A stretch of 64,000 nt of DNA, taken from positions 1 through 64,000 of the forward strand of contig CAZLEF010000005.1 of the NCBI GenBank assembly GCA_964558465.1, given 5' to 3'. Both the position numbers and the translations under genes were made by a program. This document shows positions 15,379 to 24,390 of this stretch, piece by piece. The notes beneath the pieces are model-generated. The model saw nothing but the letters and a program-made list of their open reading frames with translations, made no database searches and was not told the origin of the DNA. This DNA is from JACJYC01 sp964558465 (GTDB taxonomy: Bacteria > Bacteroidota > Bacteroidia > Chitinophagales > Saprospiraceae). The stretch's first letter is position 1; every line of letters starts with the position of its first letter.

Positions 15379-17040
15379 TTATTTGTCCGAAATCCTTTTA
15401 TCGGATTCGATTAAAGCGGGTTCCGCCTTTCCATTCATTCCGTTTACAACCGTTTCTGCGAAAGCCCTGACCGGCCGGTTCGGCAACCCTTTCAGTTTTC
15501 GGCCAATGATGGTCAGGTCGATATTTTTGAAGGGCGCCGCTTTCTGGAAATCCTCGATGATCTCGATGACGTCCTGGTCGATGTTGATCGAACGGGCTGC
15601 ATCTATCACCACCCTGGAGTTTTCCGGCAGGTGGTTGAGGGTCTGCAGGATATCCGCCTTGTTCAGGAAGGTGACATCTTCCGCCAGTACAATCCGGATC
15701 TCTTCCCCTTTGACATGTTCCTCAGGGTGAAAGAAATACGGTTTTTTGTAGTTGTTGCGCAGGATATAAAAAATAGCTACCCCCATGCCGAGTCCGATGC
15801 CGATCAGGAGGTCAGTTAACACAATACCCACGATAGTGACTGTAAAAGGCACAAATTGCGCCCAACCCAATTGGTATATTTGTTTGAACAAGGCCGGTTT
15901 TGCTAGTTTATAACCCACGACCAGCAAGATAGCCGCCAGACTGGCCAGCGGGATCAGGTTGAGGATTTTCGGAATAGCCAGCGCGCATCCCAGCATCAGG
16001 ATGCCGTGCATGATGGCCGAGGCTTTGGTTTTGCCGCCGGATTGAATATTGGCGGAACTGCGAACGATCACCTGGGTGATGGGCAAACCGCCGAAAAAGC
16101 CGGAAACCATATTCCCAATGCCCTGGGCTTTGAGCTCGCGGTTGGCCGGGGTGATTCGTTTGTAGGGATCCATTTTGTCGGTCGCTTCCAGGCAAAGTAA
16201 GGTTTCGAGGCTGGCAACCACCGCGATCGTCCCGGCCACCAGCCATACCTGGGAATTCAGGATCTGGCTGAAATCCGGGAAGGTGAACTGGCGCAGAAAA
16301 CCGGACAAGGATTCCGCTACCGGCAGGTTCACCAGGTGCTCGCCGCTCAGCGCCAGGTTGGCGTTGGATTGAAAAGCCAGGTTGAGGATTACACCTGCAA
16401 AAATAGCGACCAACGGGCCTTGTATCAACTGGAAAATCCGTTGTTTCTTGATGAATGGCCGTTCCCATAGGATTAATATTAAGAGGGAAACGGCTGCAAT
16501 GATCACCGCTCCCGGGGTGATAAAATTCAGCATGTTCGATAGTTCCGAAAAAGTGTTCTGACCGTCCGGCTGGACGAACTTGAAATTGCCCTCGTAATTT
16601 TTATCGTATCCGAAAGCATGCGGTATCTGCTTGAGAATGATCAGAATGCCGATACCGGATAACATCCCCTTGATCACCGAAGAAGGGAAATAATATCCGA
16701 TGATCCCCGCCCGGGCATATCCAAGGGCAATCTGGAACATACCGGCCAGGAGGACCGCCATCAGGAAGGTTTCAAATGCGCCGAGGTCCTGGATGGCGGT
16801 CAGTACGATCACGGCCAGGCCGGCCGCAGGCCCGCTGACGCCAAGTTGCGACCCGCTGAAGGCGCCTACCACAATACCGCCGACAATGCCGGCAATGATG
16901 CCCGAAAACAAGGGCGCTCCGGATGCGAGGGCGATGCCCAGGCAGAGCGGGACGGCCACCAGGAAAACGACAATGCTGGCGGGAAGATCAGATTTCAGGT
17001 TGCTGAAAATTCCGGATGAGAGCTTATTTAACTTTTCCAT
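15379..17040 (-). CDS. SulP family anion transporter with STAS domain
   Basis: 553 aa. About 11-12 membrane segments, with the SulP signature region GAFSGSQLGVSGPAAGLAVI near residue 60 and QGIGNMVSGFFGGLPITQVI near 300. A C-terminal STAS domain (~residues 440-530, LAEDVTFLNKADILQTLNHL and VVIDAARSINIDQDVIEII) is typical. SulP proteins carry sulfate, bicarbonate or similar anions, often with Na+ or H+; the substrate is not determined. The start MEKLNKLSSGIFSNLKSDLP is chosen over an upstream frame without family similarity. Confidence 0.92.
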   Translation of the reverse strand: MEKLNKLSSGIFSNLKSDLPASIVVFLVAVPLCLGIALASGAPLFSGIIAGIVGGIVVGAFSGSQLGVSGPAAGLAVIVLTAIQDLGAFETFLMAVLLAGMFQIALGYARAGIIGYYFPSSVIKGMLSGIGILIILKQIPHAFGYDKNYEGNFKFVQPDGQNTFSELSNMLNFITPGAVIIAAVSLLILILWERPFIKKQRIFQLIQGPLVAIFAGVILNLAFQSNANLALSGEHLVNLPVAESLSGFLRQFTFPDFSQILNSQVWLVAGTIAVVASLETLLCLEATDKMDPYKRITPANRELKAQGIGNMVSGFFGGLPITQVIVRSSANIQSGGKTKASAIMHGILMLGCALAIPKILNLIPLASLAAILLVVGYKLAKPALFKQIYQLGWAQFVPFTVTIVGIVLTDLLIGIGLGMGVAIFYILRNNYKKPYFFHPEEHVKGEEIRIVLAEDVTFLNKADILQTLNHLPENSRVVIDAARSINIDQDVIEIIEDFQKAAPFKNIDLTIIGRKLKGLPNRPVRAFAETVVNGMNGKAEPALIESDKRISDK

Positions 17041-17255
17041 CGTTGTTGGTTGGTTTAATTGAATTTTAGATGACTGGCAGCAATTGTCAGGCTGTTTAAC
17101 ACACGGACGGCCTCCAAAAGCCTGCCGGAAAATCTGGATTTTAAAAAAAAATTGCAGGAGATCGTGGCGGAAAGTCAAAAGCCGGCAATCAAAACCAACG
17201 GCCTTGCAGGCAATTGCGCCCAGTACATGCGAACGACTTCAGATTGACTTGCCAC

Positions 17256-17582
17256 TCAGGAAAAACGGATCCATTCGGGAGGGGGCGAATGAATTTCAGG
17301 CCAATGAATGGAATAGATATCCCCATTGGAGGAAGGATTGGACTTCCAGGGGGCTAAATTGAATTCCGAAACAGGCGGGTGCAACACTATTTTGACGACC
17401 TCGTCTTCTTCGGAGGGAAAGGTCGTGCTCATGTCGCTGTCTGTCATGCCAAAAAAAGCAGCGACCGGGATTCCGTACTTGGAAGACACCACACAGGAAA
17501 CGGAATAAAAACAAACGATGCCCAGGTAAAATGCCAGGACGACCGACTGCCCTATAATCCGGTATGTGTTTTTCCTGTTCAA
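17256..17582 (-). CDS. Small membrane-anchored hypothetical protein
   Basis: 108 aa. One hydrophobic segment near the N-terminus (SVVLAFYLGIVCFYSVSCVV) could be a membrane anchor or signal sequence; the remainder is polar and proline-rich (PEIHSPPPEWIRF). I do not recognise it. Codon use resembles neighbouring genes, and no competing frame is convincing. No function can be assigned. Confidence 0.5.
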   Translation of the reverse strand: MNRKNTYRIIGQSVVLAFYLGIVCFYSVSCVVSSKYGIPVAAFFGMTDSDMSTTFPSEEDEVVKIVLHPPVSEFNLAPWKSNPSSNGDIYSIHWPEIHSPPPEWIRFS

Positions 17583-17663
17583 ATTCAGTTTTTAACCGAT
17601 ATTAAACCCGCAAGTTCGGATTTGGTTTAAAATGGAGGAAATTTTAACGACTAAAAATGAAAT

Positions 17664-18419
17664 TTATTCTCTCAATTTCCGGATGATCTTTTCAATATCC
17701 CTGGTTTCAAAAAGGCGAATCAACCGGAGCGTCCATTTCAAGGGTTTGTTGCCAGGGGTTTTAACCAGCCTGTTGATCTCTGCGACAATATTGTCTACTT
17801 CTGTGATCTTTTTTTCCTTTTCAATCCCGGGCAGGACCGACAATTCTTTGGCCACCTTCCAGGATTCGTTCCGCGCTTTTGAAATACTGAAATGGATCAG
17901 CCGCTCGTCCCTTTTTCTGCCTAGCCAATCGACCAGGAACATCAGTCTGGAAACCCTTGCGATGCGGGACTGCATCTCGTCGATCAGCCCGGCCAGCACC
18001 TCGTTGACTTTATAGTAATCGTTTTTTAATTTCCGGATATCGTCGCCCTCCATGATTTTGCTGGCGGCCACGCCGAGGTCGAGATTGATATGCGTATTCA
18101 TGCCCATGGTCAGGTGCTGAACGATGGAAAGCCCCTCATTTCGGGTGTCGAAAGCCAGTTTCCAGGCCTGGCTGATGGGAGCATGGGTTTTGTACCCGCG
18201 GTAGGCGTCGATATACAACTTGGCAAATTCCACATCGAACCGGGTCATCCGCTCATTATCTTCAAACCCTTGTTGCTCGATCTCGTATTTGATCTGGGCA
18301 GTGGTCCGGCGATAAAGGTAGGCGAAGACGCCCAGATAAGAATTTTCGCGGACGCTTTCGTCGATGATCCTGTCCAACTCTTCCAAAACCTCATCAATGG
18401 CGCGGATTGAAGCGTTCAT
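17664..18419 (-). CDS. DUF5995 family protein
   Basis: 251 aa, soluble and all-helical. Begins MNASIRAIDEVLEELDRIID, with NSYLGVFAYLYRRTTAQIKY and MTRFDVEFAKLYIDAYRGYK, characteristic of DUF5995. A conserved HLTMGMNTHINLDLGVAA near residue 95 carries His and Asp residues that might bind a metal or substrate. The activity is unknown. The ATG at 18419 is chosen because family similarity begins there. Divergent from the gene at 18526 with a ~105-base shared upstream region. Confidence 0.78.
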   Translation of the reverse strand: MNASIRAIDEVLEELDRIIDESVRENSYLGVFAYLYRRTTAQIKYEIEQQGFEDNERMTRFDVEFAKLYIDAYRGYKTHAPISQAWKLAFDTRNEGLSIVQHLTMGMNTHINLDLGVAASKIMEGDDIRKLKNDYYKVNEVLAGLIDEMQSRIARVSRLMFLVDWLGRKRDERLIHFSISKARNESWKVAKELSVLPGIEKEKKITEVDNIVAEINRLVKTPGNKPLKWTLRLIRLFETRDIEKIIRKLRE

Positions 18420-18525
18420 GGGTAAATTCCGGTTTTTTAAGGCTCTGCAGGTTGTATTCTGATTTCCGATGGCCAAAATTAACCTTTCTTTCCTAATGAT
18501 AACCCGGATTTCCGATATTTGGCTG

Positions 18526-20301
18526 ATGAAGCTGCCTTTTTATCCTTCCTTGCTGTGCCTTTTGATCTTGTTGTCCGGTGGGCCGGCAGGATCCCAGGGG
18601 TATTTCAAACTGCTGGAAAAGCCGGCCAAAACTTACCATAAAAAGATCGGCCGCTTCCGCAACGGGGATGTCCTCATCGGTGATTCTACCCTGGAGGGGC
18701 AAAATTCCACCGAAAACCGGGGCGTATTCATGACCCGGATCGACCCCTGCGGCAATACCGTGTGGGCCAGGAGTTACGGATGGAAGGAAAACTATATGGA
18801 ATTCAAGGATTTCCAGATCAGCGACAACGACGAGGTCTTCATTTACGGCAGCGCCTACGAAGGTTTTAACGAACTGATCTTTCTGCTGAAACTCGACGAC
18901 AAGGGTTTGGCCAAACGTTTCCGGTTGTTCCGGAGCGGCACCGTTGACCATTTTACCTATTCGATCGACCTAAAAAACAACCGGCTGATGGCCTACGGAT
19001 TGTTGCTGGACTGGGACAGCCAGAAACAGGGGTTTGCCGCCCTGTTCGACACCGAATCACTTGATTTTCAATGGGGCGTCCTCTTTGCGCCTTTCGAATC
19101 CGTCGGGGACGCAAAGATCACGGGCGACGGCGGGTTCATTTGCCGTTCGGGCCCTTATCTGGTCAAACTCGACGGCCAGGGCGCCCTGGAATGGGCAGTT
19201 GTGCCCCAATCCGGCCTGAATTTTTACCCTGTGGCAGGCCCTTTTGAAGTGGCTGGCGGTTATATCCTGGAATACGCCCACGATCAGGTTGCTTTTTTTT
19301 ATAAGATCGGTAATAACGGCAATCTGGTGTGGAAAAGCCCTAAATTTCCCGCCACCCGGCACGCTGCAATGGTAACCCCTTTACCCGACGGCAGGTTATG
19401 GGCCGTTTACAGCCGGCCCGGGCAGGGTAAAAATCAACCCTGCCGGATGCTGTTGTCTCCGGAAGGGGAGATCCTTAGTCAAGAAAAACCGGATTTTGTT
19501 CTGGATTTTAATACCGGACTCATCGATCAATCCATTTCGTCCGGCGGCACGGTCAATTTAGTTGGCAATGCCGACGAATTTGCACCGGAACCCGGTAAAC
19601 CCGGCGGATTCCTGCTGCAGTTTTCCCTGGATGCACCCGGCGGCGATTGTTTTGGTTGGGAATCCTTTGAGGACTGGATGGTGAACGACATCTCCACAGC
19701 CTTTGAATCGTATCAACCTGCATTTTTTGACGTATCGATGGTGCGCGTCGACGGCGAGATCCTGGAGGGTTCGCTCGATTACCTTTACCGGGAATCCTGC
19801 GATTTGTACGCGATCGATACTATTCGGACGGATACCCTTTTGCTGTGCGGCGAACACTGGCCGGTTCCCCTGCCCGGCCCCGGTTTCAGATGGAAAGACG
19901 GTGTGCGCGACAATCCCCGGCTGCTCGACGCCCCTGGCGTTTACCTGGCATCCAACAACAATTGCCTCGATCCGGTTATCTATCAATTCGAAGTAGAGCG
20001 GCAGCCCTGCACTTGTACGGTTTACCTGCCCACTGCCTTCAGCCCCGATGCCGACGGCCTGAACGACCGCCTGGAGCTTTTCAGCAATTGCAACCTGCAG
20101 GATATGGAAATGACCGTTTACAACCGGTGGGGCGCCCAGGTTTTTGCGGGCCGCGGGCCTGACGCGGGCTGGATGGGAAAGGTGAATGGCAAACCCGCCC
20201 CTGAAGGCCTTTATGTAGTCAGGGTGCGGTACAAGTTGCTGGATGAAACCGGGGTGGAACAGGTAGGGGAGGTAGTGCAGGGGGTGGTGTTGGTGAGGTG
20301 A
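18526..20301 (+). CDS. Exported protein with gliding-motility type B T9SS sorting domain
   Basis: 591 aa with signal peptide MKLPFYPSLLCLLILLSGGP. The centre consists of repeated beta-strand segments resembling a beta-propeller or SBBP-like repeat (for example FKDFQISDNDEVFIYGSAYE). The C-terminus (CTVYLPTAFSPDADGLNDRL followed by VYNRWGAQVFAGRGPDAGW and PEGLYVVRVRYK) is a CHU_C/gliding motility-associated domain, the type B signal for the type IX secretion system. It is probably displayed on or released from the cell surface. The ATG at 18526 is chosen as the start of the signal peptide. A GTGAGAG tandem array begins at the stop codon. Confidence 0.88.
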   Translation: MKLPFYPSLLCLLILLSGGPAGSQGYFKLLEKPAKTYHKKIGRFRNGDVLIGDSTLEGQNSTENRGVFMTRIDPCGNTVWARSYGWKENYMEFKDFQISDNDEVFIYGSAYEGFNELIFLLKLDDKGLAKRFRLFRSGTVDHFTYSIDLKNNRLMAYGLLLDWDSQKQGFAALFDTESLDFQWGVLFAPFESVGDAKITGDGGFICRSGPYLVKLDGQGALEWAVVPQSGLNFYPVAGPFEVAGGYILEYAHDQVAFFYKIGNNGNLVWKSPKFPATRHAAMVTPLPDGRLWAVYSRPGQGKNQPCRMLLSPEGEILSQEKPDFVLDFNTGLIDQSISSGGTVNLVGNADEFAPEPGKPGGFLLQFSLDAPGGDCFGWESFEDWMVNDISTAFESYQPAFFDVSMVRVDGEILEGSLDYLYRESCDLYAIDTIRTDTLLLCGEHWPVPLPGPGFRWKDGVRDNPRLLDAPGVYLASNNNCLDPVIYQFEVERQPCTCTVYLPTAFSPDADGLNDRLELFSNCNLQDMEMTVYNRWGAQVFAGRGPDAGWMGKVNGKPAPEGLYVVRVRYKLLDETGVEQVGEVVQGVVLVR

Positions 20302-20360
20302 GAGGAGTGAGAGAAAGTGAGAGAAAGTGAGAGGGGGTGAGAGGGTGAGAGGGTGAGAGG
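20298..20360. repeat. Tandem repeat of GTGAGAG units
   Basis: Seven to eight units of GTGAGAGAAA/GTGAGAGG starting at the stop codon of the T9SS gene; same unit as 10880-10967. Confidence 0.8.
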
Positions 20361-20394
20361 CCGCTTCATTATAAAAACCGGGTGGAACAATGGA

Positions 20395-20575
20395 TGACAA
20401 CCAACCATCATAAACCATGCGAATCAAGGGTTCAATGTAGCTCATTATGGTTCATTATGGTTCATTATGGTTCATGGTAGTTAACAGCCGCCAACGATCA
20501 TGAACAACTATAAACGATAATAAACAACCATGAACCATTTTAAACTATCATAAACCACCTTAAACCGGCAAACCA
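20395..20575. repeat. Hairpin made of short tandem repeats (family member 3)
   Basis: Left arm contains four GGTTCATTAT-type 11-mers, the centre is GTTAACAGCCGCCAAC, and the right arm runs ATCATGAACA/ACTATAAACG/ACCATGAACC to the 3' end of the CHAT gene, whose last codons overlap it. Confidence 0.75.
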
Positions 20576-21870
20576 AACACCGAAAACGCCGCCCAGGCCA
20601 GTGGGTCTGGATTTTTGGCGCGGTATTCCAGCATGGTTTGCCGGAGGGGTCCTCCAGGGAAAAAACGGTGCGGCGCCTGGATTTTTTCCATGAATATTTC
20701 CATGAATTCCCGGGTAGCGTCGTCGCCAACCGACCACAGACTCATCACCACATTTTCAGCCCCTGCCAGGTGGAAAGCCCGGCTGAGGCCGATCACCCCG
20801 GCGTCCTGGGCCGACCCCAGGCCGGTCTGGCAAGCGCTGAGCACCACCAGCAGGGCCTTCAATTTTGAATGTTGGATTTCTTTGGCCGACCAGAACCCTT
20901 CCGGATATCTTTTGGAAGGCGCAAAAAACAAGCCGCTGCCATGCAGGGGGTCTTCAGGGTCGGCTACACCGTGCGTAGCGAGAAAGAGGATACTGGCGCC
21001 GGCGGTTTTTTCCAAAACCATTTCTTTAGTGGCTGCTTTGCCTGTGAGGACCTGAGTATCCGGTATCCTGAGTTTTTTGCTGACGGCCAATACTTCCGCT
21101 TCGGCGCCGGGTAAAGAGGGCAGTATCCATTTTTTATGTTCGGCAAAATCCGGATTGCCTACGAACAACGCCTCTTCTGAAAGCGCGCCTTGGTTATAAC
21201 CGGCCTCCTGGCTGGATTCATGGTGTTTTCGAAGGATCAGGTCGGCGATGCCGTAAATGCTGGGCGCAAAGGAATAGGACCAATGATCCATGAACGTGCT
21301 TTCATCCTCCAACGGTTTCAGCAGAGCCAGCGGGATCTGCTGGATGTTGAGCGAGGGTACAATGATGAGGTGTTCAGTTTTCAGATCCAGGAGTTTTTGC
21401 CCCAATCCGGCAGGCAACAGGATTTTTGAAATTCCGGCGATGGTTGTCTGAATATCGCCGGATCCTTCTCCACCGGCCTCCTCCAGGTCGAATCCCCTGA
21501 GACGGGGTTTGCGGAGACGGTCGTATTTTCCCGTATTTAACCCGGCTTTCAGGGCTTTTTCCAGGCGGTTCAGTTCCTGTTCGCCGATGTTGGATTTTCC
21601 GTCGAACTGAATGCCGTTCCGGTCGATGAGCCAGATTTTCAGGGCGCCTTCATCGTAAAAATAAAGGAGGATGGCAATGGGCGCCGATTCGTAATAAGAC
21701 GACAGGCATTCGCCGATGGATTCTGCCGTAATCGGTTTGTTGAGCCAATACGCTACAGGGGGAACGCTCCGCAACATGAGCAGCCGGGCGTAGTCCCTTT
21801 CGTAGGAGCGCAGGTCCATTTCGAAGGTTCCGGAACCGGCGGCCTGGGAAAATTCTTTTGAATCTGGCAT
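20560..21870 (-). CDS. CHAT domain protein (caspase-like fold)
   Basis: CHAT domains are caspase-like cysteine peptidase domains. In this 436-aa protein the domain covers about residues 180-436, with predicted catalytic His near 300 in ILFLATHGVAD and Cys near 347 in VLSACQTGLG, plus the conserved LSRAFHLAGAENVVMSLWSV. The N-terminal ~170 residues lack clear TPR repeats, which usually precede CHAT; they may be a diverged part of the fold. No obvious partner gene is adjacent. The role (peptidase in defence or regulated proteolysis) is inference. The start is taken at MPDSKEF; upstream codons are in a repeat. Confidence 0.85.
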   Translation of the reverse strand: MPDSKEFSQAAGSGTFEMDLRSYERDYARLLMLRSVPPVAYWLNKPITAESIGECLSSYYESAPIAILLYFYDEGALKIWLIDRNGIQFDGKSNIGEQELNRLEKALKAGLNTGKYDRLRKPRLRGFDLEEAGGEGSGDIQTTIAGISKILLPAGLGQKLLDLKTEHLIIVPSLNIQQIPLALLKPLEDESTFMDHWSYSFAPSIYGIADLILRKHHESSQEAGYNQGALSEEALFVGNPDFAEHKKWILPSLPGAEAEVLAVSKKLRIPDTQVLTGKAATKEMVLEKTAGASILFLATHGVADPEDPLHGSGLFFAPSKRYPEGFWSAKEIQHSKLKALLVVLSACQTGLGSAQDAGVIGLSRAFHLAGAENVVMSLWSVGDDATREFMEIFMEKIQAPHRFFPGGPLRQTMLEYRAKNPDPLAWAAFSVFGLPV

Positions 21871-21877
21871 GTTTTGA

Positions 21878-22072
21878 ACCACTAAGGTCACTAAGATCAC
21901 TAAGACTGCTAAGGCTGCTGAAAATGGACGCCCCGAATCTTAGTGTAACTATACTTCGCTGCAGTAGGTTTTGTGCATTTATGGGAAGGCGCCGCCTTTA
22001 GGGGGACGGGGGCGAGCGTGGGCAAATGCACAAAACCTACTGCCTTTGTGTATAAGTGTTCTTAGTGGTAAA
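21878..22072. repeat. Nested inverted-repeat element
   Basis: Outer arms are ACCACTAAGG-type 9-mer repeats (21878-21915) and CTTAGTGGT (about 22060-22070). The inner arms are 20-base perfect inverted repeats at 21961-21980 and 22024-22043 (GCAGTAGGTTTTGTGCATTT) around a GC-rich 43-base loop. It fills the gap between the CHAT and beta-lactamase-like genes. The outer arm resembles the element at 54853. Confidence 0.75.
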
Positions 22073-22104
22073 ATTAAATCCTCGCATCAATCGAACCAAT
22101 CAAA

Positions 22105-23394
22105 TCAATCATCCACCGCCTGGCCTGCCAACAGTTTAAACATCCAGCCGGTTTTGTCGTTGGGGGACCCCTGCGTTTGTTTCATGATCACGCCGATGAT
22201 GCCCTCTTTGGGGTCGGCAAAATACTGGGTATTGAAGTATCCGCCCCATACGAAGGTACCCTCGCTGCCGCGACCGCCGAGCGCCTGGCCTTTTTCGGTG
22301 AGCACCCCGAAGGCGAGCCCGTAGTGTTCATTGCCGCCGCCGTAGAGGTCGCCGGTCTGGTTGCCCATCATGGCCTCGATGGTGGTCCGGCTGAGGATGC
22401 GCACGCCGTTCAGTTCGCCCCCGTTGAGGTACATCTGCAGGAAGGTGGCGTAGTCTTTGGCTGTACTGCTCAGGCCCGCGCCGCCGGAGAAAAAGCGTTT
22501 GGCGCCTTTGACGGGGTAGTCCGTATCGTAAAAAGTGACGGGGTAGCGCACCCATTGGCCGTTTTCCGGTTTCTGGACGGAAACCAGGCGGGCGGCTTTG
22601 TCGGCGGGCAGGTAAAACCAGGTATCGTTCATGCCGAGCGGGTCAAAGAGGCGCTTGCGCAGGAATTCGTCGAAGGGCATGCCCGAGATCACTTCGATGA
22701 AATACCCCAGCACATCCAGCCCCTCGCTGTAGGTGTACTTCTCACCCGGGTTGTGGTGCAGCGGCAGTTTGGCCAGTTTCCGGACGCTTTCACCGATGCT
22801 GATGTTTTCGGTGGTGAAAAGATCCGTGATACCGGCTTTGTGGTAGATCATTTTAATGCGTTCGTCGCCGTCGATCACCCCGTATCCGATGCCGGACGTA
22901 TGGGTGAGCAGATGGCGGATGGTGATCTCCCTTGTTGCCGGCACGGTGGTAAAACTCGTATCGCGGTACCGGAAGGTCTGCAAAACCTGCGGGTTTTTAA
23001 ATTCGGGAATGTATTTGGAAACCGGGTCGTCCAATTGGAATTTGCCCTCCTCCCAGAGCATCATCACCGCGGTGGAAGTGATGGCTTTGGTTTGAGAGGC
23101 GATCCGGAAAATATCGTCCCGTTTGAGGTCGCGGCCGGAGGTATTGTCCGCTTTTCCGAAAGCCTTGTAATACACGATCTTGCCTTTTCGGGCTACCAGC
23201 GCCGCTACGCCGGGCACATCGCCGTTGGCCACTGCGTCGCGGCACATGGCGTCGATCCGGGCCAGCCGTTCGGAAGACATGCCCACGCTTTCCGGCGTCG
23301 CTTCCGACAGGGGCGGGGACTTTTTGATGGATTTGGTCTGGGCATTTGCCGTCAGGGCGATCGCCAGGAAGAGGACGGTGAGTTGGTTTTTCAT
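22105..23394 (-). CDS. Serine hydrolase of the class C beta-lactamase family
   Basis: 429 aa with signal peptide (MKNQLTVLFLAIALTANAQ). The catalytic SxxK is SQTK (Ser ~100, Lys ~103), followed by the YSE motif (in place of YxN) in TYSEGLDVLGY and the C-terminal GGRGSEGTFVWGG region in place of KTG. This set is common in esterase or D-aminopeptidase-like members of the family, so a true beta-lactamase is not established. It should act in the periplasm or on the outer membrane. Confidence 0.9.
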   Translation of the reverse strand: MKNQLTVLFLAIALTANAQTKSIKKSPPLSEATPESVGMSSERLARIDAMCRDAVANGDVPGVAALVARKGKIVYYKAFGKADNTSGRDLKRDDIFRIASQTKAITSTAVMMLWEEGKFQLDDPVSKYIPEFKNPQVLQTFRYRDTSFTTVPATREITIRHLLTHTSGIGYGVIDGDERIKMIYHKAGITDLFTTENISIGESVRKLAKLPLHHNPGEKYTYSEGLDVLGYFIEVISGMPFDEFLRKRLFDPLGMNDTWFYLPADKAARLVSVQKPENGQWVRYPVTFYDTDYPVKGAKRFFSGGAGLSSTAKDYATFLQMYLNGGELNGVRILSRTTIEAMMGNQTGDLYGGGNEHYGLAFGVLTEKGQALGGRGSEGTFVWGGYFNTQYFADPKEGIIGVIMKQTQGSPNDKTGWMFKLLAGQAVDD

Positions 23395-23467
23395 TGCAAA
23401 TTTTCGGTTGTATAAGATTCCATCTGGAATCGGATGGATAAAAATTTATTTTCCAAAATAAGCATAA

Positions 23468-23857
23468 TTATGATTTATTTTCAACTGCCGTCACCCAAAA
23501 ACAAACGATCAGCAAAACGCTGTACTCCATTCCGCCCAGGGTATGCCCGACCGTAAACCAACCGTTTTTCGCGTGCACCAGGAGGATGCCCATCGTTAAT
23601 TCGACCATAAATACAGCGCTGATCCACTTGCGGAAATAACCCAATGCCAGGGTGATGCCGCCGGCAATTTCGAAAAGGGTGATGCCCCAGGCCAGGATGA
23701 CGCCCATGGGGAATCCCTTGCTGTCGAGAAAACCGCCAAAATCATCGACGGTTCCGGCATAACTGCGCATGCAGCCGTGCGCGGCCATGTACAGGCTGAT
23801 GACGACTCGAAGGAGGCCCGGCGCTCCGGAAGCGGTGAAAATGTGGGGAGTTTGCAT
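23468..23857 (-). CDS. DoxX family membrane protein
   Basis: 129 aa with four hydrophobic segments, including LLRVVISLYMAAHGCMRSYA, GVILAWGITLFEIAGGITLA and SVLLIVCFWVTAV. The first segment followed by a His and the Phe-Glu-Ile-Gly-Gly pattern in the third are typical of DoxX. Function of most DoxX proteins is unknown; some act with oxidoreductases. Standing alone here, no role can be inferred. Confidence 0.85.
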   Translation of the reverse strand: MQTPHIFTASGAPGLLRVVISLYMAAHGCMRSYAGTVDDFGGFLDSKGFPMGVILAWGITLFEIAGGITLALGYFRKWISAVFMVELTMGILLVHAKNGWFTVGHTLGGMEYSVLLIVCFWVTAVENKS

Positions 23858-23924
23858 GAGAAGGTTAAAGTGTAAAGGTTAAAGGAATAGTTGTCAGTTG
23901 TCTGTGGTCAGTGGTCAGTTGGCC

Positions 23925-24390
23925 ATCTACCGTCTACCGTAGGCCGTCTCCTTCGACTCCGCTCAGGAGCCTAACCGTCAACCGTAGGCCGTCTCCTTCG
24001 ACTCCGCTCAGGAGCCTAACCGTCAACCGTAGGCCGTCTCCTTCGACTCCGCTCAGGAGCCTAACCGTCAACCGTAGGCCNNNNNNNNNNNNNNNNNNNN
24101 NNNNNNNNNNNNNNNNNNNNNNNNNNNNNNNNNNNNNNNNNNNNNNNNNNNNNNNNNNNNNNNNNNNNNNNNNNNNNNNNTAGGCCGTCTCCTTCGACTC
24201 CGCTCAGGAGCCTAACCGTCAGCCATCCACCGTCTCCTTCGACTCCGCTCAGGAGCCTAACCGTCAGCCATCCACCGTCTCCTTCGACTCCGCTCAGGAG
24301 CCTAACCGTCAACCGTAGGCCGTCTCCTTCGACTCCGCTCAGGAGCCTAACCGTCAGCCATCCACCGTCTACCGTCTATCGTCTATCGTC
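23925..24390. repeat. 45-bp tandem repeat array interrupted by an assembly gap
   Basis: The unit contains CTCCTTCGACTCCGCTCAGG followed by AGCCTAACCGTCAACCGTAG. At least three full units precede the gap and about four, two of them shortened, follow it. The period of 45 is a multiple of three so all frames remain open, but codon content is not protein-like and no start is convincing. Each unit contains the short inverted pair CTCCT/AGGAG. The 3' end of the GH5 gene runs into the array. Confidence 0.9.
24081..24180. other. Assembly gap (100 N)
   Basis: One hundred undetermined bases in the middle of the tandem array; the length is probably a placeholder, and the real array may be longer. Confidence 0.99.

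Noticed and set aside
22177..23415. 412-codon plus-strand open frame
   Set aside because: Antisense of the beta-lactamase-like gene, no family resemblance.
23925..24390. Possible CRISPR array
   Set aside because: The 45-bp units are contiguous, without unique spacers, and no cas genes are nearby; it is a tandem repeat.
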